This document shows, piece after piece, positions 22,019 through 33,010 of a DNA stretch of 64,000 nt. The position numbers and the translations under genes are program-made. Source of the stretch: Nemophila menziesii (lineage: Eukaryota; Streptophyta; Magnoliopsida; Boraginales; Hydrophyllaceae); contig JARWIR010000001.1 of the NCBI GenBank assembly GCA_029959085.1, forward strand, positions 65,534,899 to 65,598,898, read 5' to 3'. Within the stretch, counting starts at the first letter, position 1, and each line of letters starts with the position of its first letter. The notes beneath the pieces were generated by a model that searched no databases, was not told the origin of the DNA, and saw only the letters and a list, made by a program, of their open reading frames with translations.

Positions 22019-22230
22019 TCTAACTCATAGACGTTAAACAAAAGTGCTCTTGGGAGACACCCCTTGTTTTAAATGCTTTTTAGATTAGTTTTATGTTTTG
22101 TAGTTTATATTTCTAAGTTAGTGTATATTTTTAATATGTTTACAAGCTAATAGGAAAGAAAGGTAGTGTGTTATTGTGCAGGAAAAGAGTTTGGGGTCAA
22201 AAGGAAAAAGATTGGGAAAATCTGGTTCTC

Positions 22231-22570
22231 TGACCGGTAGGCCGGCGGATTCCCTGGTATACCGGTGGAAAAACATGTGCCATGTGCCGAGAGAAGGTAT
22301 AACAAAAACCCAGGCAACCGGTAAGCCGCCCAGATGACCGGTAAGCTGCCCAAGGAAAAAAACCGTTACATGGGTTTGTGAAATAGGTTTTTTGCCGAAG
22401 CAAAAAATTTTGAAAAAGTGCAGCACCGAGTACCCGGTCACATTACCGGTATACCGGCACCCAAAAAATCCATGACACGGGTTTTCAAGACAGGTTTTAT
22501 GCAAAGAGCAACAAAAAGAAAAATCATCAGCACCGGTAAGCCGGAGAATCGACCGTTAAGCCGGTCCGAG
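22231..22570. repeat. GC-rich CCGGTAWGCCGG motif cluster, copy in A
   Basis: At least seven variants of ACCGGTAAGCCGG/ACCGGTATACCGG are spread over 340 bp (for example GACCGGTAGGCCGGCGG, CTGGTATACCGGTGG, CAACCGGTAAGCCGCCC, CATTACCGGTATACCGGCAC, CACCGGTAAGCCGGAG). The motif is nearly palindromic. It lies just downstream of the pol end, and a similar cluster occupies the equivalent place in element G. Confidence 0.85.
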
Positions 22571-22922
22571 GCGGTTTGTAAGAAGTTGTTACCATATAAA
22601 CTTCTTACCTTACCAAAATTAAAACCTAGCCTCTCCAACACGAATTTTTCAGACCCAAACCTTATAAATAGACCTTGAATCTTGATTAAACCTCCACAAC
22701 AAACACAACAACAACAAAAATCCTCTCCTCGTTCCTCCATATACACATATTCTTCATCAAATTCATCACACTACAACATAAAACACCATCAAAGATCATC
22801 AAGCTATCAAGAATTCTTCCAAGAACAATAAATAAACCTTCTTCTTTCACTAAATCCAAGCAAGAAATTCAAGCCACACCAATTTTTCTTAACTTAATTA
22901 CATCCTTGGTGTAACTTGAGTT

Positions 22923-23401
22923 GTGGGTCAATCAGAGATGACAAACCAAACGGATGCTATGGATTATAAGAGGAAGTGTTCAATCCTAGGGAAGAAAAAA
23001 AATTTGCCTGGAGCTACAATTGAAAAGGCCATCAACCTTCACGAGTCTGTTGAAAAGAAACCAATGATAGAGGCACCAGCACAGCCACTACGTAAGAGAT
23101 TAACAGCTAGAATGAGTGTACAACCAAGGCCTAAAGAAAAGACAAAAATTCGAGATCAAGGTTCTTCTTCTTCATATCAGAATAATTCTTACATGCCACC
23201 AGTATGGTTAATCAAATTACAAGATGAAGTCAATTATATAATAAAAGAGAACGCCGCACTCTGGGAGGAAATTGACAAGATTAATTAGATATTGGGTGAA
23301 GTAACTGAGACCTTGGATATTGATAACTATTCTTCTTCGGAGGAGAAGGAGGACATGCTAGATCTTTATGGCCAGGTACCCAGTTCTAATTCTGCTTCTT
23401 A
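22923..23401 (+). pseudogene. Athila A extra 3' ORF
   Basis: A 121-codon frame (likely true start MTNQTDAMDYKRK at about 22938) reads on past one TAG (23286-23288) to about 23401. It is a basic, Pro/Arg/Lys-rich N-terminal half, a Ser-rich spacer, then LIKLQDEVNYIIKENAALWE with heptad spacing suggesting a short coiled coil, and an acidic tail. It lies where Athila elements carry an additional, often env-like, ORF. I see no signal peptide or membrane segment and no recognised domain. It is preceded by an A/C-rich leader (22680-22920). Confidence 0.45.
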
Positions 23402-24430
23402 ATTGCTTATATGTATTAGGCAGTTTAGTTTAGTTTAATTTTAAATTTTATTTCTTTATTGAGTCTTTTTCGAGTCGTGGAGACACGACTCACTTTTGAG
23501 TTGAGGGTGGGGATTTATTGTCCTCATCTTCCTTTTTGTTTTTTTGCATAAAATTTAAAATTTTTAGGTTTGAATTGGCATAGAATATGTTGAATGTATC
23601 TATTGAGCATGATTTAATTTAGTCAATGATAGTAAGTAGTGTGTTTTTGAAAGGTGTCACAAATATGTTTAGTATGCATGTATGAAAACAAGAAATAATA
23701 GATAGAAAAGTTAATGAGCAATGCTAAGAAGTCATGTTGAAACTTAGGGAGAGTTATTTAGTGTGTCGAACGTGAGGTTTGAAATTAGTTGAAAACCCGC
23801 TTATTTATAAACTAGTAGTGAAAAAGTAACAAAATCTGGTAGTTAGAAAAGTGAATAAGGCAGTTCTTTCATATTGAAGACACTTGAAGCCTTTTAGCTT
23901 TCTCACCCATTTATTTGATTATATTATTATTTATCTGTCTTAGCCCCTCTGAGCCTTTCTAAAGCCTTTTATATAAACATATTATAATCCATACCCCTTA
24001 GTTTATAGGACTTATCTATATGACCTGCACTCGAATCGCAAAACCTGAAATAAGTCATTTTTAGAGTTTGAGTTTGGGGTGGTGGGTTTCATAATTAGGG
24101 AACATTGGGTTTGGGAAATTGTAATTGTGAATTTATTGATGATGAAAAAGTTATTATTCTAACCCTTTCCCGGGGTAAGAGTAAATGAAAAAAGCTGAAA
24201 AGAATTGAAAAGAAAAAGTAGCGTAATATTATAACATCAAAAAGAGAGTCATAGCTATATAAAAAAATTGATATGGAAAGATTGAATAATATTTGGACCG
24301 GCAAAGTGGAATTTGTATATCATCATGAAAAGGTTTTATTTGGGATTAATTGGGGATGCACATCAAAAGCATAAAAAATTGGGTTGAGTGAGAACATCTT
24401 CGAGTAAAAACTCAAGCTCTAGGGCGATTC
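23402..24430 (+). other. Athila A 3' non-coding region
   Basis: No gene. It holds collinear blocks also found, reversed, in element G: GAGACACGACTC near 23480, the purine block TTTGAGTTGAGGGTGGGGAT near 23495, and GAGTTTGGGGTGGTGGGTTT near 24070. Confidence 0.7.
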
Positions 24431-24433
24431 GTT

Positions 24434-24665
24434 GATGGAATATGAGGAGAGAGCCAAAAGCTCACTTTTCATTATCCAAATATACCACACCGTCCCTAAG
24501 CCAAGTTATAACCATAAAGACCTTAGGATTTCTAGCTACTTGGTGGAGAAACAATGGAGTTATTAGGTTGTAGGTAAGTGGACCATTGAATGCTATACTA
24601 GGACTTATGAACAACCTATAGCCATTAGCATGAACTAAGTTGAAAACCTCTCCTTCTGGCATTGC
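24434..24665 (+). pseudogene. Small remnant ORF in the A 3' region
   Basis: The frame starts MEYEERAKSSLFIIQIYHTV and carries stops downstream. Its beginning (EERAK) matches the better-preserved frame in element G (54789-54469, MMASEERAKRKGDSLS), and both lie at the same place upstream of the final polypurine tract. Function unknown. Confidence 0.4.
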
Positions 24666-24869
24666 AAAATTAATCTGGACTTGAATTTATGGATTGTTGA
24701 TTATGTGTATATTAAGCATACGTGTGCATAATTTCTTTAGCATTACTACATGAGACTTTTTAGATATCTTGCTCTAGGATCATTCATTGTGTTATGTTCT
24801 TCTTCTTCTTCTTCTCTACTAAATTGTTTGACTACCCTACTAATCTTTATTTTTATTGTATCGGGGCGA

Positions 24870-24975
24870 TACAACTTTGAGTTGGGGGTCTTGATGTCTC
24901 CCTATTTGTGATAAATTAATCTAGTTTGGAGACATCATTTTAGGTGTATTTATTAGGATATAGGTCGATTTTCTC
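24870..24975 (+). promoter_or_regulatory. Polypurine tract and start of the A 3' LTR
   Basis: TTGAGTTGGGGGTCT (about 24877-24891) directly precedes the LTR start TGATGTCTCC at 24892, which is the expected plus-strand priming site. The LTR runs only to about 24975 (...TATTAGGATATAGGTCGA) before unrelated satellite sequence starts. Confidence 0.8.
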
Positions 24976-25330
24976 ATGATGATATATGCATGAGATACAT
25001 ATACAACTTGTCTCTATGTCATATGTAATTTTTTTTTCAATAGGTTATCAGTATCGAAGGGTGCATCCTATAAAATACGTATACAAGTTTTGTGTATGCC
25101 TTATAGAAGTCATTTTTCGTATAGATTATGCTACATTAGAAATTATATACCTAAAATACATATATAATTCGTGTATATGTTCTATATATTTTTTCATAAT
25201 TATATGTATATTAGAAGATATAACTATAAAATACATATTCTAAATTTTTTTGGTAGGTTGTGTCTAGAGGATATATGCATAATATAAATATACCACTTGT
25301 ATATATGCTCTACAAATATTTTTATATATA
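24976..25330. repeat. Diverged satellite, period about 75-81 bp
   Basis: The core ATACATATACAACTTGTGTATATGYYC recurs at about 24995, 25075, 25156, 25231 and 25283 (the last interval is shortened). Units share ATATATGCAT-like starts and T-rich ends. The open frame at 24986-25243 is a by-product. Confidence 0.65.
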
Positions 25331-25424
25331 AACATTATCAAGTATAAAACATTTACAAAAAAATTACATTTTACATAATATAGCAAATTTACATTGTAAA
25401 GAAACAAAAATTGACATAAATTTA

Positions 25425-26132
25425 GATGACTCAATGAATAGTTGAGGAAGAATCGTTGGGTTGAGGAAGAATCGTTGGGTTTATGGATAAACCCATCTTT
25501 TCTTCACTCCAACTCTTCTGCTCTTACTCCCCTTGAAACGTACTGATAAAATTGCTTGTGTGATGATCCCTTATGATAAGGGAGCTAATAACTGACTTAT
25601 TTACTAGCTAACAAAAATTTGTGCGCTCTTTGGCTCACTAAATTAGGTTTACAAAGGCCCAACCTATTTTTAGCTAAATTTGGTTAGGTTTGAGTCATGG
25701 AGGAAGAAAATGGCATAACTTTTCCATCTTAACTTGTAATTGACTTCTATCACTTCACACGCGACACTTGACTTAATCTCTTTCAGAATCAAAATGAATC
25801 ATATCCAAAGCTCTTACCAATAATATATGGTGACTAAAATAATATGACGTTAAGATTTCTCTAGCAAAAGTTCCAACTTCCCAAAGTGACTCTAGGTACA
25901 AATTTCGTCTTTGATTGGCATTTATCTTGTCTTTTTGACTTCTTCTCTTCATCTCGGAATCTTGTATCAACCAATAATTTAGGCACAAAATCTCTAAAAA
26001 TAGCAATATGACTAAAACAAGAGGCAGAAGTACAATATAGAAAATACTAGGGAAAATCCTTCACTTAGACCCAATAAACTCCCAAATAATTTCTCGTGAG
26101 TGGATTAATCCATCACAAACATAGAAACATCA
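25425..26132 (-). mobile_element. LTR of minus-strand element C (truncated)
   Basis: It is collinear with the reverse LTRs at 37330-37768 and 40404-41939 (GACTTCTATCACTTCACAC-type phrase, AGGTACAAATTTCG, TAATTTCTCGTGAGTGGATT) and ends with the reversed LTR start at 26132. The 3' part of the LTR is missing at the left edge. Confidence 0.75.
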
Positions 26133-27480
26133 AGACCCCCAACTCAAAAGTTTTGTCGTCTCGACAAAATAGAAAGCAAAATAGAGTTTTTGAGGGTCTA
26201 AGTCCAGAAAAGCAAAGAAGAGTATAGTTTGATCGCAGACTTATTGTTGTGAAGGTTTAAGTGGACTGGTATACCGCCGTAGGGCTGGTTTACTACTCAA
26301 CCTTTTGGTTGAGCTAAAAAATCACCAATTTTTCATCCCAAACTTAATCGGTTGCTCACCTACACATTAAATAACACTCGATACACTTCTTTTTACGTAA
26401 TTTACATTAAATAAATTTACTAATAAACACTAAAGACATAAAATAAAAGTAAGATAACATCAAAAACATTGGTTGTCTCCAAGAAGCAATTTTGTTTAAC
26501 GTTGTTGAAGTTCAACATGTTACCTCAAGTTCATTTCTTTCTCACATAGCCTCCCCAGCAGTGGGTGAGGCAATTAACTTCTACTAAGAGAGGTTTGCAT
26601 CCCTTTTTTGTCTCAACTTCAAATAACCTTTCTGAAACAGTTCTTGAGACCTTGAACGGGACACGCCATGAACCCTTTTGCTTGCATCATTTGTTTCGGG
26701 GGTCAGGATCTTTCATTGCTACCTCATCTCCTACCCAAACTCATAATATTTCTTCCTCTCTTAGTTTCCTTTGGAATATTCTTAGCTCTCATTTTGTCTC
26801 TATTCAAGTAATCAATGAATGGATTCCCCATAAGTTTGGTATGAGCTTTTAATGGTGGTTTCTTTCTTAGCAAATTCTCCTACGACCTTAATTTTTCCAC
26901 AACCTTTGTTGAACCTTTCTTTACACAATTAAATATGTCCAAGCAGAAAAAGTTTTTTGAAGGATCGGGTAACTTCATTGCCTTAAACACACCAAACTTT
27001 TCTTCTTCGTCTTGCACTCTCATGATCTATTCTCCATTCTCTACATCAATTAAAGCATGCCTCGTGGCTAAGAATGGCTGTCCCAAGATGATTGCCAAAT
27101 TCTTATCCACGTCGTAGTCAAGAATAAGAAAATTACAAGGAATTATAAGTACATGCCTTGACGAGTACGTCCACTCTCTTTCCTTCAAGATGGGAAAATG
27201 TCCAAACCGCCATTTGTAAAACCATTATAGTAGGTCTCGCGTGCCCAATCTTAACGTCTCAAACAATAATTTAGGCATGAACAGATTCTAGAACCGAAAT
27301 CACTTATAGCTCTTTTGGTCCACTCTTTACCAATGTATATAGGAATATTGAAACTCCCGTGATCCTTCAACTTTGGAGGCAAGAGACAAATTGTGTTACA
27401 GTCCACCGGCAAACCAACCATCTCTCCCTCGAATCGTCCTAGTACACTTTCTAACAACAATATTCACAAATTGACTTTCT
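26133..27480 (-). pseudogene. Pol-less Athila derivative C: protease joined to integrase C-terminal domain
   Basis: Read on the minus strand, 27460-26880 gives LPPKLKDHGSFNIPIYIGKE, DFGSRI, then IILGQPFLATRHALIDVENG, an Athila protease with stops. Instead of RT, RNase H and the integrase core, the next block (about 26850-26540) is FIDYLNRDKMRAK, GDEVAMKDPDPRNK, WRVPFKVSRTVSERLFEVET and THCWGG, which corresponds to the integrase C-terminal domain. The polypurine tract TTTTGAGTTGGGGGTCT lies next to the LTR at 26133-26150. Roughly 2.5 kb of pol is absent. Element G shares this layout. Confidence 0.6.
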
Positions 27481-29000
27481 TAGTCCCTGAGACCGATATC
27501 TATTTACTTACTTATTACTTGCAAATGATTTGTGCAATTGCAAGAATTTTATAGTAGTCCTCCTAGGTGTTTTTGTTTTATTATCGTTTATTTATTACAG
27601 CTTGGGACCTACCAATCTACCACATTCACTTTAAAATATAGAAAAATAAAGAAATAAGACCAAATGAAAATTCATTTGGTATCTTTTCTAGGAAAAAATA
27701 AATGTAAGTGTGTATATGGACATTAATATTTGTTTGACACCTTTTTTTTCAATCATTCTTCCATTTTATTATACTCCCCCTTGAGTTTTACATCCATAAG
27801 TTATGTCTATTTAAAATCTTTATAAAAATATTCTTTAGAAAAAAAATCAAGTGAATGAAAAAAATACAATATCCTTACATGCTTTCAAATTTTCCTTATA
27901 AAAGAATTTCTCAGAAAAATTAAATAGACCAAATCTTGTGTCTTGACTAAGGATAAAATAGGCAGTGCTTATCGATCTCCTCTCGTGTAAACATATTAAT
28001 GATAATCTTCAATTAATTTAATCCTAATCATCATGATCTCAAGATTTACCATATATGTAACAATAATTTAAACTAAATAATACATATAGTCATATTGATA
28101 TACACAAAATACAAATGAAATGTATATAAATTTATGTAACAATTACGTACACTTTAGATTATCAAATGCACATGTAAATAGTCATATATAAAATATTTTC
28201 ATTTGCAAATTATTAATCACATATATAAGGCTCATTTTATGATAACATGTAAGATAATTAATAATAGATAATGTTGTTCTAATTTATACAAAATATTTGT
28301 AATATATATTCTGCAATTTTTGTTTAAGCAGTATCATTCCTTTAACGACTTTTATAAGAATATAAGTACCAAATTTTATACACATTGATACATTTAGTTT
28401 ACCATAAGACACTCATATTTACAATGTGAGTTTGACTCTGTATGATCACGTCTTTTTAAATTTGGCCAAAATTTTATTATCAACATGTTGAATGAATATT
28501 GATTCAGGATCTTTACTTTTCATTTAAATAGATTTTATTTAATCATTTGTGCATATATTTTTCAATTTCATATGTTAATGTAATAATATAAATGCATGAG
28601 ATATGTATATCTCAATAAAAAGAAAAATGATACTCTAAAAAGAGTACTGTTTTCAGTTATAATTAACACTTTTTTCATAACATATTATGATAATGGACTG
28701 ATGTTAGATTTTGGGCATTGTCAACTTTTTCATACTGCTCAACTTAATAATATTAATATCGACTATGTTGTGTGTGTTGCATTATTATTATTTTAAATAA
28801 ATTAAGAGGAGTTGGAGCATTTAAATTTATGAATCAGTCATTTTTTTCATAAATCATTTTTAACGGAAAGTTCATAATTTATTTGAGAGGATCATAATAC
28901 ATTTTATAAATATTTTTAAATATTTCCTATATTATTAAATTTAATATTTAAACAAATAATATATCTCCGAGTTGGACGTTTAAGTTGCATATAGATTATT
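27481..29000. other. Non-coding AT-rich spacer
   Basis: No gene, tRNA or element ends recognised. Open frames here (for example 28596-28796) are AT-driven. Confidence 0.6.
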
Positions 29001-29004
29001 GGAG

Positions 29005-29690
29005 ATCAAATAGCATACTTATTCTCATCAAAGACCTCAGAATCAATACCAAGGATGCCAAAGGCCCGTTCAAGATGCTTATTCTGAGAGTCTTGCTCAA
29101 AAGGAGCTTCCCGAATGTCCGCAAGAGGGTGCTTCAAACTCTATAGTCCAAACTTTAAGCTCATTTATGACTATGACTCAAGAGAATTTGAAGTCCAACC
29201 AAGAGTTGAGGAAGTCCAACAATGAGTGCATGAATGAACACTATGTGGCATTAAAAATGCTAGAGAATCGGGTATCTCAGATTGCTAATCATTTGAACAT
29301 GAGGCCATAGGGTCAATTACCAAGCAATATTGAGAACCAACAGAAGAACGAGGAGTGTAATGCTATTTCTTTAAGAAGTGGAAAGCAATTTCCCCCATTT
29401 GTTCCAAGCATGGAAGAGAAAGAGTCAACCTTTCAGCCTAAAATGTAAAAGAAATAATTAAAGAGGTTGAGGAAGAGGTAGTTGAGCCGGTGATAGTTAA
29501 AGAGAATATTGAAAAGAAAATGTTGTCTCAAGAGAAGAAGAAGAAGAAAGAAAGTGTTAGTGAGAATCACCCTCCTCCATTTCCTTTACGTGTCTATGAT
29601 AAGAACAATGATGAAGATTACAAGAAGTTCATAGACATGATGAAGAGGTTGTTAAATTTTAAAGTTTTGTAATCCTATATTTTTATTTGT
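29005..29690 (+). pseudogene. Isolated Athila gag C-terminal fragment (D)
   Basis: The frame reads AQKELPECPQEGASNSIVQT, LKMLENRVSQIANHLNMRP, a stop, ECNAISLRSGKQFPPFVP, then after a shift EEEVVEPVIVKENIEKK and NHPPPFPLRVYDKNNDEDYK. The LRSGK and PPFP...R phrases are hallmarks of the Athila gag-protease linker, as at 50350-50560 in E. Both flanks are unrelated, so it is an orphan fragment. Confidence 0.8.
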
Positions 29691-29889
29691 TATGAAAGAT
29701 AGGAACTTATTAGCGGAATAGGTGGTTAAAAATATGCTTTTAGACAATTTACTTGGGGATTGGTTAAATTCATATCCAACTGAATTGACTAGTTTGTTAG
29801 AAAACAAAACTTATTCTTTCAGGATAGACTAATATTATGTAAATGGTTTTTTTTTAAATATTTTAGAAAAAAAAGGCTACCTAGCACAT

Positions 29890-30130
29890 TAAGTGCCCGT
29901 TTGGGATTGCTTTTCAAAATAATCACTTAAAGTGATTTCAGATCCATATCAATATTTTAGACTCTTAAAATTACTTTTAGGAAAAGCACTAGATTAGTGA
30001 TTATTAAAATAATCACTTAAAGTGATTTTAGATATCAAAATATTTTTTAATATTTTTTACAAATATTTTAATTTTAATCAGAAAATGCTTTTAGCTCTAA
30101 AATAATCAATCCCAAACAGACTCTAAAGTG
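29890..30130. mobile_element. Probable hAT-like MITE
   Basis: The left end GCCCGTTTGGGATTGCTTTT is mirrored by AATCAATCCCAAACAGACTC at the right (about 30105-30124). Flanks TTAAGTG and CTAAAGTG could be a decayed 8-bp duplication. The interior repeats AATAATCACTTAAAGTGATT twice, itself a palindrome. Ends are approximate. Confidence 0.55.
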
Positions 30131-31180
30131 ACATGATTTGAACCTACTATATCCTTTTATTACACAAAACAAATACATTGATTAATATTTTTTCAATTAT
30201 AATACCATAAATAAATAAAGTTATTACAATTTAACCAATTTCTATAAGAATTGATTAATCCTTAATAATTAAAACTAGCCTATGTGGAATATCACAAAAA
30301 TGTGTTTCAAGCATGATGTCATATAGTTTATGTTTGGTTATACAATCGCCTAATCGATTCCTATCTCTACTAATTTAAGCAAAAATAGGGTTATATTGTT
30401 TTAGATAAGTACTATTGATAGTATTTACAAATAATAGAATTAAGAATATACCAAATTTTCTCTAATAGTGTATAATTTATAGATAATCACTCTCTATAAT
30501 TATAATAGCTTTCTTTGTTAAGAAAAACTTAAAAGAGAAAGATTAAATATGGTTTCATGTGATTAATAGATCCACGTACCGATGAATGATCAATGAACAC
30601 TAATTAAGAGATACGAATATTCAAAAGCCTCCGAAATCATTTTAAAAGTAAATTGTTGATGAATTGCGTGATCAAATATATATACGACATATGTAACCTG
30701 TCTTCTTCCTCTTTTTCCAACTTATTTTTCATACATGTAAGACTTTAAATTCTCCGTCCAAAAAAATAAAATAAAAAGACTTTAAATTCTATTATTTTTT
30801 ACTTTAAATATATTAAAAAAAATGGTGGGCTATGAGCGTTAATAGATACTAGATTGAATTATTACAGTTGGGGACCTAATTGTACAATACAACATCATAT
30901 CTCTGTGCATTTAATGATTCTGACTACAAACTTGATGTCCAAAAATACATTGCTCGTTTATTTACTTTAATGGTCCGTAAAAATTTTAAAAATTCATTGC
31001 TCGAGTTATGAGAATTGAAGCCGTCACCAATCCAATAGTAAATTTTACGATGCCATTTAATTTCCTCAACAGAATTCAACTATTGGTCTCCAGTTACATA
31101 CATCTTTCATATTAATTGTTATTAAGTGATATTTTTTGTTGGATAAATGATCATTAAACTATTTCAATAGTCCGCTTTAG
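30131..31180. other. Non-coding AT-rich spacer
   Basis: Nothing recognised beyond simple AT-rich sequence and short A/T runs. Confidence 0.5.
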
Positions 31181-31486
31181 ACCATTATAAAATAGGCCAA
31201 TTATCTATAGGGTCTTAAAAATTATTGTAGTGACATATAGGAGATAGTCAATTTTTTTTCTCTTTCTTATAGACGAATAAGATGTTCATTATCATACCTA
31301 TCCTTCTAGTGTATATATAAAAAAAAGATTTTTCTTTCAACTCCACTACCACTATTCTTTCTCGTCCATTACCATTAATCTCTCTCCTCCTTTATCATTT
31401 TTTCGCTCTCCTTTTTCATTAATTATCAATTAATTTTCAGCTCCGACTACAACCACCGATCACCGCCGACCACCGCCGGAAAAAGT

Positions 31487-31800
31487 TCTGAGCGTGGAAA
31501 AAAATTCTGAGCGTAGAAAATAGTTCTGATCTTGAGGTACTGTGCATGTAAAAAGTACTAAGTACGGGCTACTGAGCATGAAAAAAGTTGTTGAGTATCG
31601 AAAAAAAAGTTCTGAGTGTCGAAAAAAATTGTTGAGTATTCGAATTTTTTTGTTGAGTGATTTTACTGAGCATGCTCGTTTATTCAGTATCTTTACTGAG
31701 CATGCTCAGTAACTTGTTGAGCGTTTCTCGTATAGTCAGTAAACTTACTGAGCACTTCTAATATAATCAGTAAAGTGCTGAGCATTTAGACAAAAGTTAT
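31487..31800. repeat. Imperfect CTGAGC/TTGAGT repeats with a 20-bp palindrome
   Basis: Variants of (C/T)TGAGYRTNGAAAAAAA occur about every 17-25 bp in the left half, and TTACTGAGCATG(CTCAGTAA) variants in the right half. TTACTGAGCATGCTCAGTAA (31693-31712) is a perfect palindrome. Confidence 0.75.
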
Positions 31801-32749
31801 TGATTTTAAATAATTTCTTGATTCAATTAATGGAGCACTAAAAACACATCTCACTTATTGGTTCATTGGATAACAACTAAATAGCAATATTCATTATGTA
31901 ATCACTTATTAGGTTGATGGAATATACTGTTTAATAAAAATAACGATTATATAGCAAATATATTGATTAAAGTCAATTGATTCTTCGATCCATAAATCAA
32001 TAACATAGCCTGTAGGGTCATGTTTAATCCCTTTCTTGAAAGCGAGTAATGCTAAATGTCATGTGAAGGAAGCTGACCTAGAATAGGAACAAAACAAGAT
32101 CAAATACAATAAGCTTAATAAGTTTCATCTTCATCCCTAAAAAATCAAATCACACCTTTGCATAAACAATGTACAACCTCAATGTCCTAACCTAAACAGA
32201 AATTTCACCTCTTAAATCCAAGAATCAAACACACACCCACTTATTTTACAGCTCAATCCAACATTTCTGTAAATTAAGCAAACAAGGGCTAAGAACTAAA
32301 AACCACGTACGACAGGTAGTGAGAGGAGTGTATGTTTAGCAAAAAAAATCACGTACTGTAAGAAATATAACTTCATCAGGCTCAAAAGAAAACAGAACAA
32401 AGAATAATCGGAGCTCTGAGATCCGTTCAGGCGCCAGTCTCGTAGTTTGGAGGTTTGATTCGTCCGATCTACTTCATCAATTATTGCTGAGCTTCGCAGA
32501 TGTGTGTTTTACGAAGGCGGACCTCAGATGCTCGGACCTCCGAGGAGCTTCACAGACCTCCTATGGCGGACCTTCGCGATGAGCTTCTTCTTTGTTTTCA
32601 TCGACGGAGCTAGTCTTCTCACCACCTCGAATCTTCAGATCCACCACTGGAAATCTTCACGTTCACCACCGTGAATCTCCATGAACGGCGAATCTCCACG
32701 AACTGCTTCATATCACGAATAATCTTCACACCAGATTCATTGCCGGAAC

Positions 32750-32900
32750 TCAAACCCAATTTTTGAGCTCTATGGATTTTCGGAGGAGAAGTTGAGCTCC
32801 AAAAAGAGAGAAATAGATGAGAGAGGAGAGGAGAGAGGAGCGTTTGAGAGTGTTTTAGGTTTTAATTTTTATTTGATAAAAGTTAGTATATATAGGTAAA
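32750..32900 (-). promoter_or_regulatory. Promoter-like segment on the minus strand
   Basis: The TATA-like CCTATATATAC (complement of about 32886-32897) is followed on the minus strand by a TC-rich leader (CTCTCCTCTCCTCTCTCATC) and, about 130 bp on, by ATG-containing, gene-like sequence with GC content above its surroundings. This looks like the promoter and 5' UTR of a plant gene, perhaps captured. No coding frame of any length follows. Confidence 0.3.
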
Positions 32901-33010
32901 TAAAAAACAAAAAAGGGTAAGAAGGAAATTGATTTTTTGGCTTATAGTGTTAGAATTAGTTTATGGCCTTTAGTAAGAAGAGGCTATAGAGCCGGTCTTC
33001 TTAGGTCATG

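Larger units (their letters stand above)
18026..24975 (+). mobile_element. Athila-type Ty3/gypsy retrotransposon A (5'-truncated, decayed)
   Basis: The order is gag tail, protease, reverse transcriptase, RNase H, integrase, long 3' region with an extra ORF, polypurine tract and the start of the 3' LTR. The protease phrase CDLGANINLIPKSLL with ILGRPFLATGRTLIDVENGE is diagnostic of the Athila lineage. The 5' LTR, primer site and most of gag are missing at the junction with the CACTA remnant near 18023. The 3' LTR is cut at about 24975. Confidence 0.88.
31180..33010. mobile_element. Possible non-autonomous MULE carrying gene-like 5' sequence
   Basis: The outer parts are weakly inverted: TCTATAGGGTCTTA at about 31206 versus TCTATAGCCTCTTC on the minus strand at about 32990. 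Just inside, both ends have CT-rich, UTR-like sequence reading inward, the left on the plus strand (31340-31480) and the right on the minus strand (32890-32750). Divergent TIRs with captured 5' gene parts would fit a Pack-MULE, but no clear target duplication was found and the borders are approximate. Confidence 0.35.

Noticed and set aside
22118..22504. Minus-strand open frames over the CCGG cluster
   Set aside because: GC-rich palindromes keep several frames open on both strands; none matches a family, and the element is coded on the plus strand.
26565..27117. Plus-strand open frames in element C
   Set aside because: The minus strand reads as Athila protease and integrase-tail sequence, so the plus-strand frames are antisense shadows.
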